This document shows positions 36,937 to 45,476 of a stretch of DNA of 49,236 nt, one piece after another. Position 1 is the stretch's first letter, and every line of letters begins with the position of its first letter. The notes beneath the pieces were generated by a model. The model was given only the letters and a program-made list of their open reading frames with translations. It had not been told where the DNA came from and made no database searches. This DNA comes from Nostoc sp. GT001 (GTDB lineage Bacteria; Cyanobacteriota; Cyanobacteriia; Cyanobacteriales; Nostocaceae). The translations under genes and the position numbers were made by a program. The stretch is taken from assembly GCF_030382115.1 (NCBI RefSeq), contig NZ_JAUDRJ010000003.1, positions 5,082,364 to 5,131,599 on the forward strand. The letters run 5' to 3'.

Positions 36937-39645
36937 ATGACTTCTGCTGCTGAAATGCCAGCTAGCTCTGGCTCAACGTTAACATTACATTCAGATCCCA
37001 ATAACACTAAAGAAACCGATCCCCTGAACAAGGCTAATGGTGTTTATGTGACGGTGCATGGTCATTTTTACCAGCCACCAAGGGAAAACCCTTATCTGGA
37101 CGCAATTGAACGCCAACCGAGCGCTGCACCTTTCCATGACTGGAATGAGCGGATTCATTGGGAATGCTATCGTCCAAACGCCTTTGCCAGAGTCTTAAAT
37201 GACCAAGGTGAAGTGGTGGGGATCGTCAATAATTACGAACATTTCAGTTTTAATATTAGCTCAACGCTGATGTCGTGGCTAGAACGCTACGATGTGGAAG
37301 TTTATCAGCGGATTTTAGAGGCGGATGCCAAAAGTAGCCAACGCTTGCATGGTCACGGCAATGCGATCGCGCAAGTATACAATCACATCATCATGCCTCT
37401 GGCGAATGAGCGCGACAAATATACCCAAATTCGCTGGGGTAAAGAAGACTTCCGCTCCCGCTTTGGCCGCGATCCCGAAGGAATGTGGTTAGCGGAAACT
37501 GCTGTAGACTACGCCACCCTAGAAGCTCTTGTGGCTGAGGGTATTCGCTTCATTGTCCTGGCACCATCTCAAGCACTGCGTTGCCGTCCCCTCCCCACTC
37601 CAGATCGTCCCCATCCTGAATGGATCGAAGTCGGCGGTAGTCAGATTGATTCTACTCGTCCTTATCGTTGTTATTTGAAGCCCACATTAGACACTTCATC
37701 TTCACCTCTGAGTGCAATCGCCACTAGCCCCAAGGATGCTAGTACAGAAGAATTACCCTACATTGATATCTTCTTCTACGATGGGCCGATATCGCGGGAT
37801 ATGGGTTTTAGTGATGTCGTTTATAATTCCAGTCACTTTGCCGGCCGGATTGGTTCGGCGGTGCGTGGGGATCATCGTCCAGCACAGCTAATTTCGGTGG
37901 CGACGGATGGGGAAACCTTTGGGCATCACAAAAAGGGAACAGAGAAAACTTTAGCCTATGCCTTTACCAAAGAGTTTCCCCAACAGGGTTGGACGGTAAC
38001 GAACTTCGCCCACTACCTGAGCTTAAATTCTCCCAGTTGGGAAGTGGAATTAAAGTCAGTCACAGCCTGGAGTTGCGCCCACGGTGTCGGCAGATGGGAG
38101 GATGACTGTGGTTGCGGTGGGGAAGGCTCAGTTTGGCATCAGAAATGGCGTCGTCCCCTGCGGGATGCCCTAAATTGGCTGCGGGATCAGCTAACTGAGG
38201 TGTATCAGGAACATGGCAGACAGTTATTTCGCGATCCTTGGCTAGCGCGAGATGAATATATCCAAGTAATGCGCGATCGCTCTGCTACCAATGTCAACCG
38301 TTTCCTCGCCCGTCATCAAACCCACAAACTAACCGCAGCCGAACAAGTAGACGCACTACGCCTATTAGAAATGCAGCGTCACGCTTTGTTAATGTTCACT
38401 AGTTGCGGTTGGTTTTTTGAAGAAATTTCCCGTCCAGAAGGGACACAAATTCTGCGCTACGCTGCCCGTGCTTTGGAATTGGCAGGGGAAGTGGCTGGCG
38501 TGCAGCTGGAAAAAGGCTTCGTCAAACATCTAGGTTTAGCCCCCAGTAATGTAGACGAGTTCAAACACGGTGCGGAAATTTATCGGCAACTAGTGTTAAC
38601 TGCCCAACTTGGCTTTAAGCAAGTTGCAGCCCATTACGCTATTACTTCGCTGTTTACCAATCAGAAACCAGCAGAAACGCCACCGAGAAAAGATGCTGTT
38701 GACAAACAGTCTCAGCGTTACCAGAAGCGGGTTTATTGCTATGCTGCTAATGAGCTAGATTACCAACTGCAACGCATGGGATCGCTAACTCTGGCTGTGG
38801 GAAATTTAAAGCTGGTATCAGAGATTACTTGGGAAAGTGAGCATTTGGTATTTGCGGTTCTGCATTTGGGAGGCTGGGATTTCCACTGTGGCATTCAACA
38901 ATTTACTGGGCGGCGTGACTACAGCAAATTAAAAGAAAAGCTGTTTGGGGCGCTAAAACAAGCTAGTGCGGCTCATACGATATTGGCGATGACGCAGCTA
39001 TTTGGAGAAGAAGCTTTCAGCTTGCAAAATCTATTTGCTGAAGAACGCCACCGGATTATGCGGCTGCTGAGTCAGGAAACACTGGCACGTTTAGGACAGT
39101 TGTATACCCAAGCCTACCGTGATAATTATGGTGTGCTGATGGCGTTTCATCGAGATGAACTAGCAGTACCCCAAGAATTGCAGGTGGCAGCAGATATTGC
39201 TTTAGGGCATCGCTGTCTGATGACATTGCGATCGCTTGAACAAGAGATTGCCGATCCCCAAAAGAGTTGGAATCACATCCTAGAATTAGAGGCGATCGCA
39301 ACTGAAGCAAAACATCTGCGTTGTCGGCTGAATATTCCTGACGGCAAGCAAATGTTAGAACAGTTAATTGCGCGATCGCTCTGGCAATTGTTGCACGATG
39401 CCAATGGTAGCTTTAATGCAGATATCCAACTATTGGAGCGATTGATTGATGTCGGGGATCAACTAAATATTGATATTTCCCTACAGCGATCGCAGGAACT
39501 ATATTTTAGCTGTCTGCAAAGTCAGATAGCGCTAGTGTGTATTACTAGCGTTGGTAATGAAGCAGATAATCAGTGTCTTCAGTTGCTCAAGTTAGGTAAA
39601 AAGTTAGCCGTTGATGTTAGCTCGATCTCAAATCAGCTGAAATAG
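36937..39645 (+). CDS. Glycoside hydrolase family 57 / DUF3536 protein
   Basis: A 902-residue protein. The N-terminal GH57 barrel has HGHFYQPPRENPYLDAIE, FNISSTLMSWLE, then GMWLAETAVDYATLEAL with the expected nucleophile glutamate, and VATDGETFGHHKKGTEK with the expected catalytic aspartate. The remainder is the long helical C-terminal domain typical of DUF3536 proteins. GH57 enzymes act on alpha-glucans, as amylases, branching enzymes or glucanotransferases, so a role in glycogen turnover is likely but unproven for this subfamily. The start ATG 36937 is followed by about 35 poorly conserved residues. Dispersed repeats and an IS follow directly downstream. Confidence 0.88.
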   Translation: MTSAAEMPASSGSTLTLHSDPNNTKETDPLNKANGVYVTVHGHFYQPPRENPYLDAIERQPSAAPFHDWNERIHWECYRPNAFARVLNDQGEVVGIVNNYEHFSFNISSTLMSWLERYDVEVYQRILEADAKSSQRLHGHGNAIAQVYNHIIMPLANERDKYTQIRWGKEDFRSRFGRDPEGMWLAETAVDYATLEALVAEGIRFIVLAPSQALRCRPLPTPDRPHPEWIEVGGSQIDSTRPYRCYLKPTLDTSSSPLSAIATSPKDASTEELPYIDIFFYDGPISRDMGFSDVVYNSSHFAGRIGSAVRGDHRPAQLISVATDGETFGHHKKGTEKTLAYAFTKEFPQQGWTVTNFAHYLSLNSPSWEVELKSVTAWSCAHGVGRWEDDCGCGGEGSVWHQKWRRPLRDALNWLRDQLTEVYQEHGRQLFRDPWLARDEYIQVMRDRSATNVNRFLARHQTHKLTAAEQVDALRLLEMQRHALLMFTSCGWFFEEISRPEGTQILRYAARALELAGEVAGVQLEKGFVKHLGLAPSNVDEFKHGAEIYRQLVLTAQLGFKQVAAHYAITSLFTNQKPAETPPRKDAVDKQSQRYQKRVYCYAANELDYQLQRMGSLTLAVGNLKLVSEITWESEHLVFAVLHLGGWDFHCGIQQFTGRRDYSKLKEKLFGALKQASAAHTILAMTQLFGEEAFSLQNLFAEERHRIMRLLSQETLARLGQLYTQAYRDNYGVLMAFHRDELAVPQELQVAADIALGHRCLMTLRSLEQEIADPQKSWNHILELEAIATEAKHLRCRLNIPDGKQMLEQLIARSLWQLLHDANGSFNADIQLLERLIDVGDQLNIDISLQRSQELYFSCLQSQIALVCITSVGNEADNQCLQLLKLGKKLAVDVSSISNQLK

Positions 39646-39650
39646 ATGTA

Positions 39651-39752
39651 GTGGCGCACAGCAGTACATTGGTGTCAACGTTTTGCCCTCTCTCCCATCC
39701 GTGAGTGAGAGGGGGGCTAGACATTCAATTCCCCTTCTCCTTTGGGAGAAGG
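39651..39752. repeat. Dispersed repeat module after the GH57 gene
   Basis: GTAGTGGCGCACAGCAGTAC followed by ATTGGTGTCAACGTTTTGCCCTC is related to the module after the GAF gene (30982-31050) but lacks its 27-bp interior. It ends in the palindrome CCTTCTCCTTTGGGAGAAGG, into which the ISAs1-family element is inserted. Confidence 0.6.
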
Positions 39753-41043
39753 CAGGGTGGATTAATTGTCGGGAGAGAAAAAGTTTTCTCACTCGACCAT
39801 TGGACTCACAGGCATTGGGCAAAAGGAGTCGGAGTGGTCAAATAGCGCATCAAAAATCATTTGAAGTTGGTTAGCCATCAGCCTTAACGCTTCGGGAAGA
39901 GTCCGACAATTTAACTGACGAGCCAGGGAAACTAAAAACTGTCTGACCATCGCCCAATTAGCTGGTGAAAAACCGCCAGTATGAATACAGTTATCTTCAT
40001 TTAAAGTTACATCCTTGACCCAATGAAGTTGATTTTCAATTGACCAATGACCACGAATAATCTCCGCGAATTCTGAAGCTGAATAATTTCAGCTACTTAA
40101 ATAAAAGTGTTGTTCATGATAGTCAACAATCTGGCGACGACAATTCTATCCTTGAGGTCGAGTTCCATATCTGTTAACCTCAATTAAACTTTTAGCGCCA
40201 ACCCAATCAGGTAGTGACTCAAATGGAATTGGATAGACTTTGACTTGACGAGTAGTCTTTCGTCCATGTAAATTTTCATCATGGTAATTGGTATCGATAG
40301 CGATTGAGGATTCAGCTAGCTCAGTAGCTACTTTCAGGAGATTTGGCTGGTTTCTTTTAATAGTAATAATGTAGTCATTTTCTCCCTCGATAATCAGCTC
40401 AACAGTTTTTTTTGGCAATGTAGTGCATCGGCTGTAATCACGATATGATGCCCATAAAGCTTTTTAATTAGCTCTTCTACCACACTAATCTCACTGTTTT
40501 TGTTATTTTCCATAGCTTGATGTCTGATTACCCATCCTTGCTGATGACTATAAACTGAAAACTGAAACGATACTCACAAAGTTTTGATAGGATTGATTTC
40601 CCCCGGTTACAGTACTTTTAATACATTTCCCATCGATGGCAAATAATTCTTTGAAATTAATTGGCAAACTCTTTTCTGCCCAGACGTTAAACAGTTCAGC
40701 TAATATCTGAAAATCAATTGACATCATAATATTTCTGAATGTTGATGCTGACGGAAATTGAATATCTGGAGATAAATCTAATAATTTGATTAGAGATAAT
40801 CGATGATTTTTTGTGAACTCAGCTAAAGGTTTATACCCCCAATATCCTGTACAACTACCTAACAAAACTATAGTTAGTATTATCCAAAGTCTATGTCTAA
40901 TACCTCTAGCATGTCGATAATCGGGAACCCCTTGGATTGCTTCGATTAAATTCATTCCTAACTTTCCTCTGGGAGAACCGTGTTTTTCTTAAGGAATCAT
41001 CCTTCTATGTTATATTTTCTCTCTCGACAATTAATCCACCCTG
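39753..41043. mobile_element. ISAs1-family insertion sequence, inactive
   Basis: A 1291-bp element bounded by 29-bp inverted repeats (CAGGGTGGATTAATTGTCG at both ends, one mismatch further in at GGGAGAG/GAGAGAG). It contains one minus-strand transposase gene with a frameshift and two stops. Both flanks carry the palindrome CTTCTCCTTTGGGAGAAGG: CCTTCTCC... on the left and GCTTCTCC... on the right. This is either a long target duplication or insertion into a repeated palindrome. Confidence 0.85.
39789..40955 (-). pseudogene. ISAs1-family DDE transposase, degraded
   Basis: The gene begins MNLIEAIQGVPDYRHARGIR at ATG 40955, followed by LWIILTIVLLGSCTGYWGY and the first catalytic Asp in FAIDGKCIKS. 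A tandem duplication of a 7-base word (AAACTGA on the plus strand, 40552-40565) shifts the frame. In the restored frame the protein continues SHQQGWVIRHQAMEN, ITADALHCQKKTVELI (second Asp) and RGHWSIENQLHWVKDV (catalytic Glu), but TAG and TGA codons near 40150 and 40090 interrupt it before the stop at 39789-39791. So the catalytic triad is recognisable but the gene cannot make a full protein. It is about the usual length for the family (about 385 codons). Confidence 0.88.
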
Positions 41044-41405
41044 GCTTCTCCTTTGGGAGAAGGGGTTAGGGGATGAGGGCGTGAGGGATTTGCAAAACGC
41101 CTGTCCGATATATAGCAACGGACAGGGAGCTTAGGACAGCAATAAAATCACAAAGTACGCTGTTGAAGACGCGTTTCCCGCAAACTGTCCTAACGGCTTT
41201 GGCGACTGCTATAGTTTTCAACTTAAGTCAAAACCTCGTTGCCAGCTAAAGATTGGGAACGAGGTCAATTTTTGGATCAAAATTTCATCCACTCAGTGCT
41301 GAGTAAATTTAAGAAGTACTCACTACTTCCGTACTACGGTAAAAGCCCCGCCCCTTGTGGGCGGTCTTTCAACTCTAAGCCGAGGCACTTGGAACTCAGC
41401 ACTCT
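41044..41405. other. Intergenic region of hairpins and dispersed repeats
   Basis: This 362-bp region contains the inverted pair CCTGTCCG...CGGACAGG (41100-41127) and CCTCGTT...AACGAGG at about 41236-41264, a type of dispersed repeat with CTCGTTCCCAG-like arms, plus GCCCCGCCCCTTGTGGGCGG at 41346-41365. Short open frames here have no family resemblance. No gene was recognised. Confidence 0.5.
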
Positions 41406-41651
41406 TCATCTAACGTGGGAGCGATCGCAATGGTAGGGATAAAGCCACTCACACTTGAAGACTCCACGGGTATGTTTTTCAAAAAATGTTCCTGCATGGC
41501 GTCCAGGTGATATGTCGATCCCAGCTTTCGTTTTAATCTCATATAGCCAGGGAAAGGCTACTACTAAAATAGCTATGACAGTGAATAAGTAAAAAAGCGT
41601 AGTTCTAATATTGAGAAATATTAGGAAATTGCTATTGTGATTTTGAGGCAT
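41406..41651 (-). CDS. Small single-helix membrane protein, unknown function
   Basis: An 81-residue protein starting at ATG 41651. One membrane helix (TLFYLFTVIAILVVAFPWLY, about 18-37) is followed by a polar C-terminal domain with IDISPGRHAGTFFEKHTRG and FKCEWLYPYHCDR, containing two cysteines. I do not recognise the family. It starts 39 bp after the HNH gene stop on the same strand and could be the last gene of that operon. Codon-level evidence is limited and the gene is short, so the call is moderate. Confidence 0.5.
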   Translation of the reverse strand: MPQNHNSNFLIFLNIRTTLFYLFTVIAILVVAFPWLYEIKTKAGIDISPGRHAGTFFEKHTRGVFKCEWLYPYHCDRSHVR

Positions 41652-41690
41652 AGAAATGAGAGAGAAACTAATAGCTCATCCCATCGTAAC

Positions 41691-41936
41691 CTAAAGCTGA
41701 AAATATCGCCGGAAACGCGGATCGAGATTATCTGTTTTCTGCTGATTACAGGTAAAACAGAGAGTTTGGAGATTGCTAATATCATTTTGACCCCCACGAG
41801 CGAGGGGAATAATATGATCGATGCTGAGGTTAGTTTCTACATTAGTTTTACCGCAACTTCGGCATTGATATTGGTCGCGTTGAAAAACATATTTTTTGAC
41901 TTCCGGCGGGATACGAATACGGGGAGTTTTGCTCAT
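41691..41936 (-). CDS. HNH endonuclease
   Basis: An 81-residue stand-alone HNH nuclease domain: RDQYQCRSCGK (first zinc CxxC), LSIDHIIPLARGGQNDISNL (the HNH core, with catalytic His in DHIIP) and LCFTCNQQK (second CxxC). Such small HNH proteins cut or nick DNA; roles vary from mobile elements to defence and phage packaging, and none is indicated here. ATG at 41936 lies 7 bp after the Gfo/Idh stop, so translation is probably coupled. There is no methyltransferase or restriction partner nearby. Confidence 0.9.
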   Translation of the reverse strand: MSKTPRIRIPPEVKKYVFQRDQYQCRSCGKTNVETNLSIDHIIPLARGGQNDISNLQTLCFTCNQQKTDNLDPRFRRYFQL

Positions 41937-41943
41937 TTGTTTT

Positions 41944-43041
41944 CTAGTTCCTCAGAAATTCTTCTAAGCTAGGTACGTCTAACCAACTTGATTTTTGATG
42001 CGATTCATGAGATAAATCCATCAACAACTGAGAATAAATTCCTTCGCGTAGTGATGGTATAATTTCGTGACTGTGGTCAATTCCTTGCACCCATTGGTCT
42101 ACTACGCGGATAAATGCTGAAATGCGCCCATCAGCATAATTTTTGGGAAAAATTAATCGATTTGGTATTTCTATTTCCGTCAAAGGTTTACCTGGTTGGG
42201 AAGCCCAAACACGAAAACCATGTATATAATCTTTTTGATTTTCACTACCTACAATTAATGTACCGCGATCGCCATATACTTCTACCCAATGGGTTCTTGC
42301 TGCATGAACAACTGCACTGATAGAAAGTTGGCAAGGTGTACCATTGGCTAATTCCAGCGTTAATATACAATTATCATCTGTATTCACTGCTTTAGATTTC
42401 CCGCTAATCGGATCAACTCGTGTAGGAATAGCAGTAGTTAAATGGGCGTTTAATCTCCGCACTGGCCCAAATAACCAGTGAATATAATCAAAGGCGTGAG
42501 AACCCAAAGATCCCAATGCACCGCCTCCTTTCTCTTTATCAGAATACCAATTCCAAGGGCGTGAAACATCAGCACGAGAAGAACCTAACCAATCAATTTT
42601 AATTAGGCGTAACTCACCCACATACTTTTCTGACAACAATTCTGCAAACAATTGCCATGCTGGGACAAAGCGAAATTCAAAGTCTACAGTTGCAATCACG
42701 CTTTTTGCTTTAGCTAACTGATAAAGTTCTTTCGCTTCAAATGCATTTAAAGTTGTCGGTTTTTCTAGTAATAAATGTTTTCCCGCTTGCAATACGGTTT
42801 TTGCCATTTCATAGTGCAAAAAGGGCGGCGTAGAGATGCTGACGGCTTGCACTTCTGGTAATGCCGCAATATCTGCAAGTGAGTCGGAAGCGTGGGTGAT
42901 ATTATGGGATTGTGCTATAGCTTTGGCTTTATTTATATCTCGGTGATAAACAGCAACTACCTCAGTGCGAGGATGTGCTTGGAATCCGGGAATGTGGACT
43001 TTCTGACCAAATCCAGTACCTGCGATCGCAACTCCAATCAT
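41944..43041 (-). CDS. Gfo/Idh/MocA-family oxidoreductase
   Basis: A 365-residue NAD(P)-dependent dehydrogenase-like protein. The Rossmann start is VAIAGTGFGQKVHIPGFQAH, then VSISTPPFLHYEMAKTVLQA and the family hallmark GKHLLLEKPTTLN with its catalytic lysine. The C-terminal part has GGGALGSLGSHAFDYIHWLFG, which in relatives holds the catalytic DxxH-type residues. Members oxidise or reduce sugars, inositols or related compounds, and one branch includes biliverdin reductase-like enzymes; the substrate here is unknown. ATG is at 43041. An IS1-family element with fresh-looking target duplications ends 36 bp upstream and may have replaced or displaced the promoter. The HNH gene follows after 7 bp. 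Confidence 0.9.
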   Translation of the reverse strand: MIGVAIAGTGFGQKVHIPGFQAHPRTEVVAVYHRDINKAKAIAQSHNITHASDSLADIAALPEVQAVSISTPPFLHYEMAKTVLQAGKHLLLEKPTTLNAFEAKELYQLAKAKSVIATVDFEFRFVPAWQLFAELLSEKYVGELRLIKIDWLGSSRADVSRPWNWYSDKEKGGGALGSLGSHAFDYIHWLFGPVRRLNAHLTTAIPTRVDPISGKSKAVNTDDNCILTLELANGTPCQLSISAVVHAARTHWVEVYGDRGTLIVGSENQKDYIHGFRVWASQPGKPLTEIEIPNRLIFPKNYADGRISAFIRVVDQWVQGIDHSHEIIPSLREGIYSQLLMDLSHESHQKSSWLDVPSLEEFLRN

Positions 43042-43077
43042 CTAATTTTTATCCCCATATTTATCTAACTTATTATT

Positions 43078-43832
43078 GGCGTTGCATAATGGCGGTATGA
43101 ATTGAGGTAAAACTGGATGGAATGTCCGCGTTGTGGGTCGTCTCATATCCGTAAGAACGGAAATAAAAGAGGTAAACAGAATCACATTTGCTGTAATTGC
43201 GATCGCCAATTTATTGATCGGTACGAACCACCTCAAGGATACAGTGATGAAGTGAAACGGGAATGCCTGAAAATGTACGTTAATGGTATGGGATTTCGTG
43301 GCATTGAACGGGTCAAAGGTGTGCATCACACGACATTGATTACTTGGGTAAAACTTGTAGGAGAACTGCTACCTGATGTTTATGATCCAGAGACAATTCC
43401 AGAAGTTGGCGAACTCGATGAACTAGAAACGTTCGTCGGCTCAAAAAAAACAAAGTTTGGCTTTGGACAGCAGTGAACCACTTCACACAAGGTATTTTAG
43501 CGTGGGTTTTGGGCGACCATAGCGCCGAAACTTTTCGACCGTTATGGGATATTGTAGGTACTTGGCAGTGCTATTTCTATGTCACGGATGGATGGTTGGT
43601 CTATCCAGGCTTTATTCCAGAGGGCGACCAGATTGTGAGCAAGACTTACATGACACGAGTTGAGGGGGAAAACACCCGGTTGCGCCACTATCTCGCTCGA
43701 TTGCATCGAAAAACGCTATGTTATTCCAAATCAGCACAAATGCTGAAATACTCGATTCGATTGCTACTTCACTATCTCAAGTTTTGGGATGTTCCAGTTT
43801 CAGTATGATTCATACCGCCATTATGCAACGCC
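43078..43832. mobile_element. Complete IS1-family insertion sequence with 8-bp target duplication
   Basis: A 755-bp element with perfect 25-bp terminal inverted repeats (GGCGTTGCATAATGGCGGTA at the left; the complement ends CATTATGCAACGCC at 43832). Both sides are flanked by TTATTATT (43070-43077 and 43833-43840), an 8-bp target duplication. Ends, frames and target duplication are all intact, so the insertion is probably recent and the element may be active. Confidence 0.93.
43117..43808 (+). CDS. IS1-family transposase made by programmed -1 frameshift
   Basis: Two frames overlap. The first (43117-43476, 119 codons) has an InsA-like zinc finger (CPRCGSSHIRKNGNKRGKQ and CCNCDRQF) and a helix-turn-helix. 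The second carries the catalytic part: YFYVTDGWLVYPGF with Asp and VEGENTRLRHYLARLHRKT with Glu. At 43443-43451 a run of eight A followed by C is a slippery site; slipping back one base joins DELETFVGSKK to KVWLWTAVNHFTQG, giving a DDE protein of about 230 residues. This is the standard IS1 expression mode (InsA versus InsAB'). The short product without frameshifting would be an end-binding regulator. Confidence 0.88.
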
Positions 43833-44360
43833 TTATTATTTACTTAATATCCTTTGAAAATTCATATCTAATCTGTAGTTATATCAAACTTTGTAGACAA
43901 TATTTTTCCTCCTGCTTGGCGGTTACTATGGAGTTGATAACATCTAGCGATCGCTCTTTTTAATCTAGTATACTATCAGATAGGATTATCGTAAGACTCT
44001 ATAGGACTTAAAGTATAAGTTATATCAGCTAACAGTAGTACATGGATTGACTGTTGTAAATACCGATACTTTTAGCTTGCTTTTTATGTCTGATGTATGC
44101 GTTGCTGTAGGCATCTCTGCTATCAACTAATCACCACATATTTTGGTCTGTTCGCGAAGCGTCTCGTAGAGAAGCCCCGTGCTTCACGCAATGCTTTAAA
44201 GTAATGAGTGGATGAAAAATGGGTATTTACTCATTACTTATTACTCATTACTCCTTCTTAAGAGCGCCTTTAGGTCGGTGAGGATGTCACAATTTGGGTT
44301 AATAGCGGCTATCGAGGCAAGAATTTTCAACATTGGGTGATGAATGTATACCGCTAGATT
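43833..44360. other. Intergenic region with dispersed repeat copy A
   Basis: This 528-bp spacer follows the IS1 element. Copy A of a 79-bp dispersed repeat lies at 44131-44209 and is followed by GGATGAAAAAT. TTACTCATTACTTATTACTC heptamer words follow at 44228-44252. An 81-codon frame at 43718-43963 runs out of the IS and is not a gene. Confidence 0.55.
44131..44220. repeat. Dispersed repeat, copy A
   Basis: TCACCACATATTTTGGTCTG, then the palindromic TTCGCGAAGCGTCTCGTAGA segment and AATGCTTTAAAGTAATGAGT, directly followed by GGATGAAAAAT. Copy B at 46514-46592 differs at only two positions over 79 bp. Confidence 0.85.
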
Positions 44361-44377
44361 ATGTCGGTTGTTATTCG

Positions 44378-44560
44378 CATCAACATTGCAACGTTCTTCA
44401 TAAATATTGCAATATTTCTCATCAACATTGCAATATTCATCATCAACATTGCAACGTTCTTCATAAATATTGCAATATTTCTCATCAACATTGTAACGTT
44501 CTTCATAAATAGTGCAATATTTCTCATCAACATTGCAGTATTCATCATCAACATTAAAGC
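44378..44560. repeat. 21-bp tandem repeat (about 8.7 units)
   Basis: Three unit types: A is CATCAACATTGCAACGTTCTT, B is CATAAATATTGCAATATTTC plus T, and C ends in AATATTCAT. The order is A B C A B A B C and a partial unit. Being a multiple of three, it is open on both strands: the plus strand gives INIATFF/INIAIFL/INIAIFI, and the minus strand NIAIFMK/NVAMLMR-type heptads. Neither frame has a convincing ribosome site, so coding is uncertain. Confidence 0.85.
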
Positions 44561-44718
44561 AATTGCAAAGAAAAACAGGTGGAAACTGAAAATCAAGAGA
44601 AATTACTCAGATTAATTGGTTTTTTCTTAACAAATATAATTATCACTAATTTTACTGAGCCAAAAAACAGCTTTAGTAAGCCAAAGTAGCTTTATAAACC
44701 TCTCGAAGGAATATATTG

Positions 44719-45114
44719 ATGTCTCGTAAAAAACGTACATCCCGTGTTCTCGAAAAAGCTGAGTTGAGATCCGCTGGACTAAAAGCAATTGATTCAAATA
44801 TGAGTTTTGGTGATGATTGCGATTTGCAAAACTTGAGTCAAGCAATTGAACAGCTAAGAACCATGCTTGATGCTTATAACACTGCTTTAACTGTAATTGA
44901 TTCTTCTAAAACTAAAATTGATACGATGGAGAAAACTCTACGTAATCTTACAGACAAAATGGTAAGAGGGGTTGCTTTTAAATATGGCAAAGATAGCAGC
45001 GAATATGAAATGGCGGGTGGGGTTCGCGAGAGTGAACGGATTCGCAAAAGCAGATTGAGCCGCTTGAAAGCTGCTGCTGGAGAAGCATCAGATAAAAATC
45101 CTAAAACTATCTAA
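44719..45114 (+). CDS. Conserved small protein, unknown function
   Basis: A 131-residue basic protein starting at ATG 44719, with AAGGA about 9 bases upstream. The N-terminus is MSRKKRTSRVLEKAELR. A helical middle (about 38-75) has LSQAIEQLRTMLDAYNTALT, suggesting a coiled coil. The C-terminus has VRGVAFKYGKDSSEYEMAGG followed by VRESERIRKSRLSRLKAAAG. I recall similar proteins in other heterocystous cyanobacteria but know no function. There is no signal peptide or membrane helix. It lies alone between a tandem repeat and an exported-protein gene. Confidence 0.72.
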   Translation: MSRKKRTSRVLEKAELRSAGLKAIDSNMSFGDDCDLQNLSQAIEQLRTMLDAYNTALTVIDSSKTKIDTMEKTLRNLTDKMVRGVAFKYGKDSSEYEMAGGVRESERIRKSRLSRLKAAAGEASDKNPKTI

Positions 45115-45476
45115 TACAGCCCGGATAAAAGCATAAAACAGAGGGAAAACAATGTTCTTACAAGGGATGTAGGCAACGAACAAAGGCACTTAGCTGATTA
45201 AAATTATTTTTTATATTACTGCAATTGTTTATGGTAAAGCATAACCTATTGCAATTTTTTATATTTACTAATGCTCTTTGATAAACAACAATTATATACA
45301 GCTACTATCATGCATCATCACGCATATTAGATCGGGCATTTTGTAGTCATAACTAACATTTTGTAATGCTGAGAGTCTTGCAGAGCAGTATTTTCAAGCC
45401 ATTTGCTTGTATAAATACTGATTAGAGTTTATAGTGGTACGGTGTTTTCCGTTCCTTGTCTCGGCAGATTCATAAC
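45115..45476. other. Intergenic region
   Basis: This 362-bp AT-rich spacer lies upstream of the exported-protein gene and includes TTGCTTGTATAAATACTG (45402-45419), which may contain a -10-like box. No gene or RNA was recognised. Confidence 0.4.

Noticed and set aside
43117..43808. Frameshifted IS1 transposase as a pseudogene
   Set aside because: The -1 shift occurs at an A8C slippery run exactly as in active IS1 elements, and ends and target duplication are intact.
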